The notes under the pieces are model-generated. The model was given only the letters and a program-made list of their open reading frames with translations. It searched no databases and was not told where the DNA came from. From NCBI RefSeq assembly GCF_003610235.1, contig NZ_RAPR01000001.1, positions 5,270,001 to 5,334,000 on the forward strand: a stretch of DNA of 64,000 bases, given 5' to 3'. The DNA is from Catellatospora citrea (lineage in GTDB: Bacteria > Actinomycetota > Actinomycetes > Mycobacteriales > Micromonosporaceae). This document shows positions 6,956 through 17,141 of this stretch, piece by piece. Each line of letters opens with the position of its first letter. Position 1 is the stretch's first letter. A program made the position numbers and the translations under genes.

Positions 6956-9370
6956 GTGGACCTCCCCCCGGGGCTCGCGATAGCCGTACTGGCGAGCGTG
7001 TTGACCGCTGTGCCTGTGATCTGGGCACTGGCGACGAATAGGCTGGTCGACCAGCACGGCCTGGTCGTCCGTGCGAACCGGCTCAGCGCCGGTGCGCTGA
7101 TGGTGTTCGCCCTCGCCGCCCCGATCGCCTGGGCGCACACGGCCGGCTGGCCGGACGGCTGGGTGGACCGGATGAGCAGCCGGATGGTGCTGGGCGGCCT
7201 GCTCGGCCTGCCCGCCTCGATCGCGGCACTGCTGCTGGTGGCGGCGCTTCTGGAGATCACCGATCAGGTGGTCGGCGACGGCGCGCGGCTGCGGCTGATG
7301 CTCGAGTCGCTCATGGTGGCGTCGGGTCTGTTCATCGTGGCCTGGACCTTCGTGCTGGCGCCGGAGAAGCCGGGCGGGCATCACGCGCTGCCGGGCGCCT
7401 GTGTGCCGGTCCTGGTGGCCACCGTGCTGTGCTCCGCGGTGCTGGGGTTGAGCGCGGTGCTGGTGGTGCGCGCCCAGCTCCGGCGGGGGCCGCTGCTGCG
7501 GCACTGCATCGGCGCGGGGCTGCTGGCCGTCGGCATGACCACGATCGCCGGGGGAGCCTGTTACGGCGCACCGCTGGTGGTGCTGGTGGGAGCGGCAGCC
7601 GTGCCGACCGGCGCGGCCCTGTGGTTCATCGGGCCGCCGCCACCGCCCCGGGCCAGCGACTCGGAGTCGGTGTCGCCGAGTTCGGGCCTGGCCGCGGGCC
7701 TCGCGCCGGTGGTGACGATCTCCCTGGTGGTCGTGCTCGGCTACAGCCGGGGCATGGGGATCGAGCCGGTCACCGCCCTGGTCGGCATCGTCAACGGCCT
7801 GTTCATGGTCGGCCGGCAGTACCTGGCCGTGGTCGACGTGCGGCGGGCCAACAACCGGCTGGCCGACAGCGAGTCGCACTTCCGCGAGCTGGCCCACACC
7901 GACCCGCTGACCGGTCTGGCCAACCGGCGCGGGCTGCTGCGCACCATGTACCTCGACGCGGCGGGCGGCCCGCCCTGCGTGCTGCTCACGCTGGACCTGG
8001 ACGGCTTCAAGAACGTCAACGACATGCGCGGCCACGACGCGGGCGACGCGGTGCTGATCGAGGTAGGCCAGCGGCTGCGGCTCAACCTGCGCCCCGGCGA
8101 CCTCGCGGCGCGGCTGGGCGGCGACGAGTTCGCGGTGCTGATGTGGAGCGGGCCCCGCGAGGCGGGCAAGGTCGCCACGCGCCTGCTGTCCGTGCTGTCC
8201 CGGCCGTACCACCACGGCGCCGCCGACATCTTCCTGTCCGCCAGCATCGGCCTGGCCGGGTGCGGCGCCGCCGACGACATCCCGACCCTGCTGCGCAACG
8301 CCGACCTGGCGCTGCGCGCCGCCAAGCAGCGCGGCAAGAACCGGGTCGAGCTCTACGACGAGGTGTACGACAAGCAGCTGCGCCGCCGCACCGCGATCGA
8401 GCACGAGCTGCGCGGTGCCATCGAGCGCCAGGAGCTGTCGCTGGCCTACCAGCCGGTGGTGGCCCTGCCGTCGACCCGCCCGGTCGGCGCGGAGGCGCTG
8501 ATCCGCTGGAAGCATCCGGAGCTGGGCCAGGTCGGTCCGCTGGAGTTCATCCCGATCGCCGAGGAGACCGGCCAGATCGAGATGATCGGCGCGTGGGTGC
8601 TGGACCAGGCCTGCCGCCAGCTGTCGCGCTGGGTGCAGGAGGGCTACGACGTCTGGGTGTCGGTGAACATCTCCCCGCGGGAGCTGCACTCCACCAAGTA
8701 CGTCACCGGCGTCAAGGAGGTGCTGCGCAAGCACCGGGTGCCGCCGTCGCGGCTGGTGCTGGAGGTGACCGAGCACGCCGTCGCCACCGACCTGGACGAG
8801 TTCCGGCGCACCCTGGCCGCGCTGCGCGCGCTGGGCCTGCGCATCGCCCTGGACGACTTCGGCGCGGGCTACTCGTCGCTGGGACAGTTGCGCCAGATGC
8901 CGGTGGACATCCTCAAGATCGATCGCGATCTGGTCATCGACGCGCCGTCCGACCACGGGCCGGGCGCGCCGATGGTGGACGTGGCGGTGCGCCTCGGGCA
9001 GCGCCTCGGCCTGCAGGTGATCGCCGAGGGCATCAGCGAGCCGCACCACCGCCGCCTGGTCGAGGCGACCGGGTGCCCGTACGGGCAGGGGCAGCTGTTC
9101 GGCATGGGCGTGCCCGCCGAGCACCTCGAAGCCCGGCTGGCGTCGTCGGCCAACGGAGGTCCCAAAGCCCTTCCCGCGGCACCGGCCCGGCCGCTGCCGA
9201 GCGTGCCGTCCGCGAGTGGCGGGGGGACCCCGACCAAGATTCTCCCGAGCGCGCAGAGCGCCCCCGGGAACGGCACTTCACCAGCCAAGTCACTGCCGCT
9301 GGGACAGTCCCTCAACGGGCTGAATCCGGGACGGCACGACACGGCCGTCCCAACATCCGGGAGCAGTTGA
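6956..9370 (+). CDS. Membrane-bound GGDEF-EAL protein (c-di-GMP turnover)
   Basis: 804 residues if it starts at GTG 6956 (VDLPPGLAIAVLASVLT); upstream in-frame sequence is not convincing. About 300 N-terminal residues form several hydrophobic segments, a membrane sensor of unknown ligand. The GGDEF motif is intact (RLGGDEFAVL, about residue 388), with an inhibitory-site RxxD (RPGD) exactly five residues before it. The EAL domain keeps EALIRW (about 513), VSVNISP, LEVTEH, LDDFGAGYSSL, ILKIDR and IAEGI. Both diguanylate cyclase and phosphodiesterase activities are therefore possible. The last 80 residues are a Pro/Ser/Gly-rich low-complexity tail. The ribosome site is weak. Confidence 0.92.
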   Translation: MDLPPGLAIAVLASVLTAVPVIWALATNRLVDQHGLVVRANRLSAGALMVFALAAPIAWAHTAGWPDGWVDRMSSRMVLGGLLGLPASIAALLLVAALLEITDQVVGDGARLRLMLESLMVASGLFIVAWTFVLAPEKPGGHHALPGACVPVLVATVLCSAVLGLSAVLVVRAQLRRGPLLRHCIGAGLLAVGMTTIAGGACYGAPLVVLVGAAAVPTGAALWFIGPPPPPRASDSESVSPSSGLAAGLAPVVTISLVVVLGYSRGMGIEPVTALVGIVNGLFMVGRQYLAVVDVRRANNRLADSESHFRELAHTDPLTGLANRRGLLRTMYLDAAGGPPCVLLTLDLDGFKNVNDMRGHDAGDAVLIEVGQRLRLNLRPGDLAARLGGDEFAVLMWSGPREAGKVATRLLSVLSRPYHHGAADIFLSASIGLAGCGAADDIPTLLRNADLALRAAKQRGKNRVELYDEVYDKQLRRRTAIEHELRGAIERQELSLAYQPVVALPSTRPVGAEALIRWKHPELGQVGPLEFIPIAEETGQIEMIGAWVLDQACRQLSRWVQEGYDVWVSVNISPRELHSTKYVTGVKEVLRKHRVPPSRLVLEVTEHAVATDLDEFRRTLAALRALGLRIALDDFGAGYSSLGQLRQMPVDILKIDRDLVIDAPSDHGPGAPMVDVAVRLGQRLGLQVIAEGISEPHHRRLVEATGCPYGQGQLFGMGVPAEHLEARLASSANGGPKALPAAPARPLPSVPSASGGGTPTKILPSAQSAPGNGTSPAKSLPLGQSLNGLNPGRHDTAVPTSGSS

Positions 9371-9401
9371 CTCAGCGGCTGAGATGCGTCAAGCTGAGCC
9401 C

Positions 9402-9440
9402 ATGTCGACCTCTCGGCCGTCCGCCCGAGTACTTACCTGA
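9402..9440 (+). CDS. Candidate ilv leader peptide
   Basis: A 12-codon ORF (MSTSRPSARVLT) ends one base into the first of two hairpins ahead of ilvB. Its last sense codons are GTA-CTT-ACC (Val-Leu-Thr); GTA and CTT are rare in such GC-rich DNA, which fits a ribosome-stalling control codon role. An in-frame ATG at 9384 could lengthen it by six residues. Neither start has a strong ribosome site, so translation is inferred. Confidence 0.4.
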   Translation: MSTSRPSARVLT

Positions 9441-9502
9441 GCGCACTCTCAACTGACGAGAGTGCGCTGGCCCCCGTGCGAACTTTGCACGAGGGCTTTT
9501 TT
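9440..9502 (+). promoter_or_regulatory. Tandem hairpins with T-tail upstream of ilvB (candidate attenuator)
   Basis: Hairpin 1 is an 11-bp perfect stem (9440-9450 with 9458-9468). Hairpin 2 (9470-9479 with 9487-9496, one mismatch) is followed by six T residues, the form of an intrinsic terminator, 48 bases before the ilvB ATG. Together with the short ORF ending at hairpin 1, this resembles transcription attenuation, known for ilvBNC in Corynebacterium. No clear alternative pairing between the two hairpins was found, so the switching mechanism is not shown. Confidence 0.65.
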
Positions 9503-9550
9503 GTTGGCCGGACGCCCTGAGACCTTCCAGATGCCAAAGGTGATCGGAAA

Positions 9551-11371
9551 ATGACTAGACCCAGCCCGGAGTCACTGGCCCAGCGGGCCGCGGCGCAACG
9601 ATCAGCGCCCCCCGCCGCCACCAGCGCCCAGACCGCCCCCGTCGCGGCCACCGGTGCGCAGAGCCTCGTCAAGTCGCTGGAGGCGCTCGGGGTAGAGGTG
9701 GTCTTCGGCATTCCCGGCGGCGCCATCCTGCCCGCGTACGATCCGCTGTTCGACTCGAAGCTGCGCCACATCCTGGTCCGCCACGAGCAGGGCGGCGGGC
9801 ACGCCGCGACCGGCTACGCCCAGGCCACCGGCAAGGTCGGGGTGTGCATGGCGACGTCGGGCCCCGGCGCGACGAACCTGGTCACGCCGATCGCGGACGC
9901 CTACATGGACTCGGTGCCGCTGGTGGCGATCACCGGTCAGGTGGCCCGCCCGGCCATCGGCACCGACGCCTTCCAGGAGGCCGACATCCAGGGCATCACG
10001 CTGCCCATCACCAAGCACAACTTCCTGGTGCAGTCGGCCGACGACCTGCCCCGCGTGCTGGCCGAGGCGTTCCACCTGGCCGCCACCGGCCGGCCCGGCC
10101 CGGTCCTGGTCGACATCCCCAAGGACGTGCTGCAGGCGCAGACCACGTTCAGCTGGCCGCCGGCGCTGGACCTGCCGGGCTACCGGCCGACCCTGCACCC
10201 GCACGGCAAGCAGATCCGGGAGGCGGCCCGCCTGATCATGGCGGCGAAGCGCCCGGTGCTGTACGTCGGCGGCGGCGTGATCAAGGCGCAGGCCACCGAC
10301 GCGCTGCGCGAGCTGGCCGAGCTGACCGGCATCCCCGTGGTGACCACGCTGATGGCCCGGGGCGCGTTCCCCGACTCGCACACCCAGCACGTCGGCATGC
10401 CCGGCATGCACGGCACGGTGTCCGCGGTGTACGCGCTGCAGCGCAGCGACCTGCTGATCACCCTGGGCGCGCGCTTCGACGACCGGGTGACCGGCAAGCT
10501 GGACAGCTTCGCCCCGGACGCCCAGGTCATCCACGCCGACATCGACCCGGCCGAGATCGGCAAGAACCGCCACGCCGACGTGCCGATCGTGGGCGACGTC
10601 AAGCACGTGCTCGAGGAACTGATCACGGCGCTGAAGGCCGAGGCGCACCCGGCCCGCGACGAGTGGTGGGCGCAGCTCAACGACCTGCGCACCCGCTACC
10701 CGCTGGGCTGGGAGGAGCCGGAGGACGGCACGCTCGCCCCGCAGTACGTGATCAAGCGGCTGGGCGAGATCGCCGGTCCGGACGCCGTCTACGTGGCGGG
10801 CGTCGGCCAGCACCAGATGTGGGCCAGCCAGTTCATCTCGTACGAGAAGCCGGCCACCTGGCTCAACTCCGGCGGCCTGGGCACCATGGGCTACGCGGTC
10901 CCGGCCGCGATGGGCGCGAAGGTGGCCCGGCCCGACGCGGTGGTGTGGGCGATCGACGGTGACGGCTGCTTCCAGATGACCAATCAGGAGCTGGCCACCT
11001 GCGCGCTGGAGGGCATCCCGATCAAGGTGGCCGTCATCAACAACGGCAACCTGGGCATGGTCCGGCAGTGGCAGACGCTGTTCTACGACTCGCGTTACTC
11101 CAACACCGACCTGGGCACGCACAAGCACCGCATCCCCGACTTCGTGAAGCTCGCGGAGGCGCTGGGCTGCATCGGCATGCGCTGCGAGTCGGCCGAGGAC
11201 GTCGACAAGACCATCGAGGCCGCCATGGCGATCAACGACGCGCCCGTGGTCATCGACTTCGTGGTCGGCAAGGACGCCATGGTGTGGCCGATGGTCGCCG
11301 CCGGCACCAGCAACGACGAGATCCAGTTCGCCCGCGGCGTCCGCCCGACCTTCGACGAGGATGACCTCTGA
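9551..11371 (+). CDS. ilvB: Acetolactate synthase, large (catalytic) subunit
   Basis: 606 residues. A ThDP- and FAD-dependent enzyme for the first common step of valine/isoleucine synthesis. After a Pro/Ala-rich N-terminal tail come the ThDP PYR domain ([28 protein letters not shown] with the catalytic Glu), the central FAD domain ([12 protein letters not shown]) and the PP domain ([14 protein letters not shown], then [12 protein letters not shown], the GDG-N metal motif). It follows the candidate attenuator. Its TGA overlaps the ilvN start ATG by one base, which fits coupled expression of the two subunits. Confidence 0.98.
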   Translation: MTRPSPESLAQRAAAQRSAPPAATSAQTAPVAATGAQSLVKSLEALGVEVVFGIPGGAILPAYDPLFDSKLRHILVRHEQGGGHAATGYAQATGKVGVCMATSGPGATNLVTPIADAYMDSVPLVAITGQVARPAIGTDAFQEADIQGITLPITKHNFLVQSADDLPRVLAEAFHLAATGRPGPVLVDIPKDVLQAQTTFSWPPALDLPGYRPTLHPHGKQIREAARLIMAAKRPVLYVGGGVIKAQATDALRELAELTGIPVVTTLMARGAFPDSHTQHVGMPGMHGTVSAVYALQRSDLLITLGARFDDRVTGKLDSFAPDAQVIHADIDPAEIGKNRHADVPIVGDVKHVLEELITALKAEAHPARDEWWAQLNDLRTRYPLGWEEPEDGTLAPQYVIKRLGEIAGPDAVYVAGVGQHQMWASQFISYEKPATWLNSGGLGTMGYAVPAAMGAKVARPDAVVWAIDGDGCFQMTNQELATCALEGIPIKVAVINNGNLGMVRQWQTLFYDSRYSNTDLGTHKHRIPDFVKLAEALGCIGMRCESAEDVDKTIEAAMAINDAPVVIDFVVGKDAMVWPMVAAGTSNDEIQFARGVRPTFDEDDL

Positions 11372-11889
11372 TGAGTAAGCACACATTGTCTGTGCTCGTG
11401 GAGAACAAGCCCGGTGTGCTGGCGCGCGTGGCGGGGCTGTTCTCGCGGCGCGGGTTCAACATCGACTCGCTGGCGGTGGGGGAGACCGAGCACCCCGAGG
11501 TCTCCCGCATCACGGTCGTCGTCAACGCCGACGAGCAGCCGCTGGAGCAGGTCACCAAGCAGCTCAACAAGCTGGTCAACGTGCTGAAGATCGTGGAGCT
11601 GGAAGCCAGCACCGCGGTGCAGCGCGAACTCCTGCTGGTGAAGGTCCGGGCCGACCGCCCGGTGCGCTCGCAGGTGCTGGAGACCGTGGAGCTGTTCCGG
11701 GCCAAGGTCGTCGACGTGGCCCCGGACGCCCTCACCATCGAGGCCACCGGCACCGCGGAGAAGCTCGACGCGCTGCTGCGCGACCTGGAGCCGTACGGCA
11801 TCAAGGAGATGGTGCAGTCGGGCCTGGTCGCCATCGGCCGCGGCTCCCGCAGCATCACCGCCAACCCGGCCCTACGCCTGGCCGCCTGA
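11371..11889 (+). CDS. ilvN: Acetolactate synthase, small regulatory subunit
   Basis: 172 residues. It binds IlvB and carries feedback control by valine. An N-terminal ACT domain is evident (TLSVLVENKPGVLARVAGLF, then RRGFNIDSLAVG), followed by the C-terminal ALS_ss domain (ELLLVKVRADRPVRSQVLE, ending EMVQSGLVAIGRG). It starts at the ATG overlapping the ilvB stop. The 253-base gap to ilvC is occupied by three repeat units and may separate expression of ilvBN from ilvC. Confidence 0.97.
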   Translation: MSKHTLSVLVENKPGVLARVAGLFSRRGFNIDSLAVGETEHPEVSRITVVVNADEQPLEQVTKQLNKLVNVLKIVELEASTAVQRELLLVKVRADRPVRSQVLETVELFRAKVVDVAPDALTIEATGTAEKLDALLRDLEPYGIKEMVQSGLVAIGRGSRSITANPALRLAA

Positions 11890-11910
11890 CCACCCACCCG
11901 CCCCCTTGCC

Positions 11911-12019
11911 GCCGCAACTCTTGAAGAGTCGCGGCATCCGGGGCCCTTCCAGGCCGCAAGTCTTCAAGAGTTGCGGCAGGGAGGGGAGTCGGTGGCCGCG
12001 ACTCGTTAAGAGTTGCGGC
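11911..12019. repeat. Family B palindromic repeat, three units between ilvN and ilvC
   Basis: Three 25-base units lie at 11911-11935, 11953-11977 and 11995-12019. Consensus GCCGCAACTCTTNAAGAGT followed by C/T-GCGGC; each unit is nearly self-complementary. The first is inverted relative to the other two, so larger stems can form. Another copy pair lies at 35999-36065. Confidence 0.8.
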
Positions 12020-12130
12020 GGGGAGAGGCCAGGCGGGCCGAGACGATCAACTGGTGGGACGCGGGACGGCCGCGTGCACCGAACGCCGGGGGCGGGGGCG
12101 AAGATGCCCTGGCCCGGCGAGTGACCTTGA

Positions 12131-13153
<1,023 letters not shown>

Positions 13154-13204
13154 GACTTTCCTCTCCCATAGGTGTCCGGCCGCGCAACCATGCGGCCGGG
13201 CTTA

Positions 13205-13246
13205 CCGGGCCGTGCCCAGGCGATCCCTGGGCACGGCCCGGTTTTT
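13205..13246 (+). terminator. Intrinsic terminator after ilvC
   Basis: A 16-bp perfect stem (13205-13220 with 13226-13241) with a 5-base loop is followed by TTTTT. A smaller 8-bp hairpin (13176-13183 with 13192-13199) precedes it. Confidence 0.9.
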
Positions 13247-13474
13247 CTTGATCATGCCGTTTCGCCCGGTCAGCGCTTTCCAGGGTGCGCACCGCGTTCT
13301 TGACCGGTTCCAGACAGGGCCGGAAACGGACTGAGCAGCACGAACGTGAGTACCGTCACGCGGTGGCTTCGACATGCGAAGCACCCGTGAGCCCGTAGCA
13401 TCGCGTGGGTAGGGCCCGACACGCAGTGCGGCGAACCGGGCTGAAGTCATCCAACTCTCTCCGTGAGGCAAGCT
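13247..13474 (+). promoter_or_regulatory. serA upstream region with an unassigned hairpin
   Basis: The gap between ilvC and serA totals 321 bases; after the terminator, 228 bases carry no gene. A bulged hairpin lies at 13357-13389 (CACG-GGTG-CTTCG against CGAAG-CACC-CGTG, loop ACATG). No known riboswitch class was recognised. Promoter elements were not confidently placed. Confidence 0.4.
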
Positions 13475-15076
13475 GTGACTCCCGTCGTTCTCATTGCCGA
13501 AGAACTCGCTCCCGCCGCGCTCGACGTGCTGGCGCACGACTTCGACGTGCGTCACGTCGACGGCACGGACCGGGCGGCACTGCTTGCCGCGCTGGCCGAC
13601 GCCGACGCCGTGATCGTGCGCAGTGCCACCCAGATCAACGCCGAGGCCATCGCGGCCGCGCCGCGCCTGAAGGTCGTCGCCCGCGCGGGCGTGGGCCTGG
13701 ACAACGTCGAGGTGCCCGCCGCCACCGCCCGTGGCGTGATGGTGGTCAACGCGCCGACGTCCAACATCGTCTCGGCCGCCGAGCAGGCCATCGCGCTGCT
13801 GCTGGCCGTCGCCCGCAACACCGCCTCGGCGTCGTCGGCGCTGAAGAACGGCGAGTGGAAGCGCTCGAAGTACACCGGTGTCGAGCTGCAGGGCAAGACC
13901 GTCGGCGTGGTCGGCCTGGGCCGCATCGGCGTGCTGTTCGCGCAGCGCATCGCCGCGTTCGGCACCCGCCTGATCGCATACGACCCCTACGTGCAGCCCG
14001 CCCGTGCGGCGCAGCTGGGCGTGCGCCTGGTCGGCCTGGAGGAGCTGCTGCGCGAGAGCGACTTCATCTCGATCCACCTGCCGAAGACCCCGGAGACCGT
14101 CGGCCTGATCGGCGCGAAGGAGCTTCAGCTGGTCAAGCCCGACGTGCGGATCATCAACGCCGCGCGCGGCGGGCTGATCGACGAGGAGGCGCTCGCCGAC
14201 GCGCTGGCCGAGGGCCGGGTCGCCGGCGCCGGCATCGACGTGTACCTCAAGGAGCCGTGCACCACGTCGCCGCTGTTCGCGTTCGACAACGTGGTCGCCA
14301 CGCCGCACCTGGGCGCGTCGACGCACGAGGCGCAGGACAAGGCCGGTCTCGCCGTGGCCAAGAGCGTCAAGCTGGCCCTGCAGGGCGAGTTCGTGCCGGA
14401 CGCGGTGAACGTCCAGGCCGGTGGCGTGGTCGCCGAGGAGGTGCGCCCGCTGCTGCCGCTGGCGGAGAAGCTGGGCAAGGTCTTCACGGCCGTGGCCGGC
14501 GGCGTCGCCGCGGGGGTCACCGTCGAGGTGCGCGGCGAGATCGTGAACCAGCACGACGTGTCGGTGCTGAAGCTGGCCGCCAGCAAGGGCCTGTTCAGCG
14601 CGATCGTCGAGGAGCAGGTCACCTACGTCAACGCGCCGCTGATCGCGGCCGACCGCGGGGTCGAGATCGACCTGACCACCAACCCCGAGGTCAACGAGCA
14701 CAAGAACCTGGTGACGGTGCGTGGCGCGCTGCCGGACGGGCGTACCGTCTCGGTCGCCGGCGCGGTGGTCACCCACGGCCTGCGCGAGCAGATCAAGCTG
14801 ACGGAGCTGGACGGCTTCGACCTGGAGCTCGACGCTGACGGCAACCTGCTGTTCTTCCGCTACGCGGACCGGCCCGGTGTGGTCGGCGCGGTCGGCACCG
14901 TGCTCGGCGCGGTCGGCGTGAACATCGCGGCGATGCAGGTGGCCCGGCGCGAGGCCGGTGGCGAGGCGCTGATGACGTTGACCGTCGACTCGCCGGTCGC
15001 GGCGGACCTGCTGCAGCGTGCCGCCGAGAACATCGGCGCGGTGTCGGTCAGCGCGGTTGATCTCACCGAAGAGTGA
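13475..15076 (+). CDS. serA: D-3-phosphoglycerate dehydrogenase
   Basis: 533 residues from GTG 13475, preceded by GAGG; a GTG 12 bases upstream is in frame but less well placed. First step of serine synthesis (3-phosphoglycerate to 3-phosphohydroxypyruvate, NAD+). The NAD-binding motif VGVVGLGRIGVLFAQRI and the catalytic-loop segment RPGVVG-type ACT domain at the C-terminus (RYADRPGVVGAVGTVLGAVG) are visible, with an intervening ASB domain typical of the long actinobacterial form. Serine feedback through the ACT domain is known in this family. It lies after the ilvC terminator and so is probably expressed separately. Confidence 0.97.
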   Translation: MTPVVLIAEELAPAALDVLAHDFDVRHVDGTDRAALLAALADADAVIVRSATQINAEAIAAAPRLKVVARAGVGLDNVEVPAATARGVMVVNAPTSNIVSAAEQAIALLLAVARNTASASSALKNGEWKRSKYTGVELQGKTVGVVGLGRIGVLFAQRIAAFGTRLIAYDPYVQPARAAQLGVRLVGLEELLRESDFISIHLPKTPETVGLIGAKELQLVKPDVRIINAARGGLIDEEALADALAEGRVAGAGIDVYLKEPCTTSPLFAFDNVVATPHLGASTHEAQDKAGLAVAKSVKLALQGEFVPDAVNVQAGGVVAEEVRPLLPLAEKLGKVFTAVAGGVAAGVTVEVRGEIVNQHDVSVLKLAASKGLFSAIVEEQVTYVNAPLIAADRGVEIDLTTNPEVNEHKNLVTVRGALPDGRTVSVAGAVVTHGLREQIKLTELDGFDLELDADGNLLFFRYADRPGVVGAVGTVLGAVGVNIAAMQVARREAGGEALMTLTVDSPVAADLLQRAAENIGAVSVSAVDLTEE

Positions 15077-15212
15077 GCAGGCGCTTGCATAGCGTGTTGT
15101 TCGCTGGGTAACCTGCACAGGTGTCCACTACGGACACGCTCGTCGCACGTGCGGGGTGGGTCTTCGGGTGACCCCCGCCGACACGAGTGACGAGCAGCCA
15201 GACGAGCACCGA

Positions 15213-15250
15213 TCGGCCCGGTGAGCTGTTGCCGCAGCTCACCGGGCCGA
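15213..15250 (+). terminator. Hairpin downstream of serA
   Basis: A 16-bp perfect stem (15213-15228 with 15235-15250) with a 6-base loop, followed by the weakly T-rich TTGCTGTTCG. It lies 137 bases after the serA stop and just before the next gene. Confidence 0.75.
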
Positions 15251-15290
15251 TTGCTGTTCGCCGTGGGGGATGTTGCGGTGGGCGGTCATC

Positions 15291-16166
15291 ATGACCGCCA
15301 TGTGGTTCCCCTGGTTGTCCCTGCCCGGGCCGGTGCGGCGCGAAGCGTGGCGGCTCGCGCAGGCGGACCTGTCGCATCCCGATCCGGCCGTCCAGGACGC
15401 GGCGCAGGCAAGCCTGCTCGGGATGCGCCGGGCCGTTCGGGCGGTGGGCTTCGCGTTCTTCGGCATCTGGGTCTACCGCGGCATGGTCGACCGCCTGCCG
15501 GAGGCCGTGAGCCTGGCCGGCTTGGTCGTCTCGGGGCTGATGATGATGACGAGCGCCCGACACGAGCACATGCGACAGCTCGCGGTGGCGCAGTGGCCTG
15601 CTCTGGTGGCACGCCGGCCCGGGATGGCGCAGGCCGTGCGCCTGCGTCTTCCCGTGCTGTGGGGACTGCAGAGCATCGCCGCGGTGGCGGCGGCACCGTT
15701 GGTGATCATCTGGGTTCTCGTCTGGATCCGGCGGCGCGGCCACGAACTCGACCAGGTCGTGCTCGTCGCCTGCGCCTCGGCGGCGGTGCTGATTCTGCTG
15801 GTGGGGCTCGCCGTCGCGCACAGGCGGCGAGCACGGCCCGCGCTGGAGGTCGACCGGGCGGGCGTACGCCTGCCGGTCCGCGGTCTTGTCCTGCCGTGGG
15901 ACCAGGTCGCCGAGGTGGCGGCGCGCGCTGCGGACCGCAAGTCGGACGGCCGGGTCGGGCTGGCACTGCGGCTGCGCGACCCGCAGGCGTTCTGGCCGAC
16001 CCAGACGGTGACCTGGTGGCGACGGCTGCTGTGGGGCCGCCCCGGCCCGCGAGCCTGGGTCTTCGTCAGTGACATCGGCGTGCGAGAGCCGGTGTTCCCG
16101 GCTTATCAGGCCGCCCTGGCATGCCACGCCGCCCATCGCGCCGCGACGGAGTCCTCAACGCGTTGA
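15291..16166 (+). CDS. Uncharacterised membrane protein
   Basis: About 291 residues from ATG 15291; an ATG at 15270 is also in frame and the true start is uncertain. Two pairs of hydrophobic segments are visible (AVGFAFFGIWVYRGMV with VSLAGLVVSGLMMM, and SIAAVAAAPLVIIWVLVW with VVLVACASAAVLILLVGLAV). A soluble C-terminal part follows (LEVDRAGVRLPVRGLVLPWDQV) that resembles membrane-anchored PH-like domains. No family was recognised with confidence. Its stop overlaps the stop of the opposite hydrolase gene by 12 bases. Confidence 0.7.
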   Translation: MTAMWFPWLSLPGPVRREAWRLAQADLSHPDPAVQDAAQASLLGMRRAVRAVGFAFFGIWVYRGMVDRLPEAVSLAGLVVSGLMMMTSARHEHMRQLAVAQWPALVARRPGMAQAVRLRLPVLWGLQSIAAVAAAPLVIIWVLVWIRRRGHELDQVVLVACASAAVLILLVGLAVAHRRRARPALEVDRAGVRLPVRGLVLPWDQVAEVAARAADRKSDGRVGLALRLRDPQAFWPTQTVTWWRRLLWGRPGPRAWVFVSDIGVREPVFPAYQAALACHAAHRAATESSTR

Positions 16167-17012
16167 AGCGGGAGCCGGGGCGTCCAGGAAGGTGCCGACC
16201 GGGCCGACGATGCGCGGGTCGCCAAGCACCCGGCGGTGCCCGAGGCCGCTCGTGATCAGCAGCTGCGATCCGGGATAGGCCGCGTGGATCCGCCGGGCGT
16301 GGTCGACGCCGACGACGTCGTCCTCGGTGTCGTGCACGATCAGCAGCGGGACCGTCAGCGCCTCAGGCTGGAACGTGCTGGAGAAGCGCTGCCACAGGTC
16401 GGCGACGCCGATGTCGCGCACCGATCGCTCGCGCAGGTGCTCGGCCAGCGCGGGCCGCAGCCGCAGTTGCCGGGTGAACTCGGTGATGAGGTGCTCGAAC
16501 TCGGCCGGGCCGCCGATGGCGACCAGGCGACCGGCGCGCAGCCCGGTGCGCAGCGCGTGGAAGGCGCAGGGGACGCCGAAGGAGTGGGCGACGATCGCCG
16601 CGAAGTCGCCGTGTCGCTCCTGCAGCAGGCGCATGATGCGCTCGTACTGAAGCAGGTTCGTCGAACTGCCGCCGGAGTCGCCGTGGCCGGGCGCGTCGAA
16701 GGCGACCGGGCTGAACCCCCGCCCGAGCAGGTCGGTGACCATCCCGGCGAAGCGGGAGCCGCGGGAACTCCAGCCGTGCACGAGCAGCACCGGCCGGTCG
16801 CCGTCGCCCCACGTGTAGGTGGTGACCGGGACACCGTCGAGATCGACCTGACCGACCACGGCAGCCGCGTGCACGTCCTGCTCGCGGGGGTGCACCGGGG
16901 CGCGGCCGGTCGGCCGGAAGAAGAGGGTGTACGCGACGCGCCGGGCCAGCGGCGGGGCGACGACGGCCGCGGTGTCGAGGAACCGGCCGGTCAGGTATAT
17001 CGCTGCCTTCAT
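16155..17012 (-). CDS. Alpha/beta hydrolase
   Basis: 285 residues. Fold motifs are complete: oxyanion segment LLVHGWSSRGSRF, nucleophile elbow AHSFGVP (Ser), acid residue in IVHDTEDDVVG, and catalytic His in TSGLGHRRVLGD. The substrate is unknown. The N-terminus (FLDTAAVVAPPLARRVAYTLFF) is hydrophobic and may touch the membrane. It is convergent with the preceding membrane-protein gene. The 129-base gap to the divergent GNAT gene is comparatively AT-rich and contains AACGATCGGTCGGTT, possibly a regulator site but not clearly symmetrical. Confidence 0.88.
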   Translation of the reverse strand: MKAAIYLTGRFLDTAAVVAPPLARRVAYTLFFRPTGRAPVHPREQDVHAAAVVGQVDLDGVPVTTYTWGDGDRPVLLVHGWSSRGSRFAGMVTDLLGRGFSPVAFDAPGHGDSGGSSTNLLQYERIMRLLQERHGDFAAIVAHSFGVPCAFHALRTGLRAGRLVAIGGPAEFEHLITEFTRQLRLRPALAEHLRERSVRDIGVADLWQRFSSTFQPEALTVPLLIVHDTEDDVVGVDHARRIHAAYPGSQLLITSGLGHRRVLGDPRIVGPVGTFLDAPAPASTR

Positions 17013-17141
17013 GACGGCAGGTTAGCAATCAATAAGAACGATCGGTCGGTTAGTTATCTCACAGCGTCGGACACGTTGGCGTCGTGCCTGGTGACGGCCG
17101 TAATCCGGCCGGGAAGGGCCGGGCCGTGGCAGCATTCCGGC

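Noticed and set aside
9371..9550. T-box riboswitch ahead of ilvB
   Set aside because: No T-box sequence or specifier-loop structure is visible; the element is short and hairpin-only.
9602..11386. 594-codon minus-strand ORF
   Set aside because: Antisense of ilvB; composition is Gly/Arg/His/Val-rich without any domain.
11911..12019. CRISPR array
   Set aside because: Units are palindromic, inverted to each other and only three; spacers are 17 bases and similar in composition.
17023..17060. TetR-type operator AACGATCGGTCGGTT
   Set aside because: Symmetry is poor and no TetR gene is adjacent.
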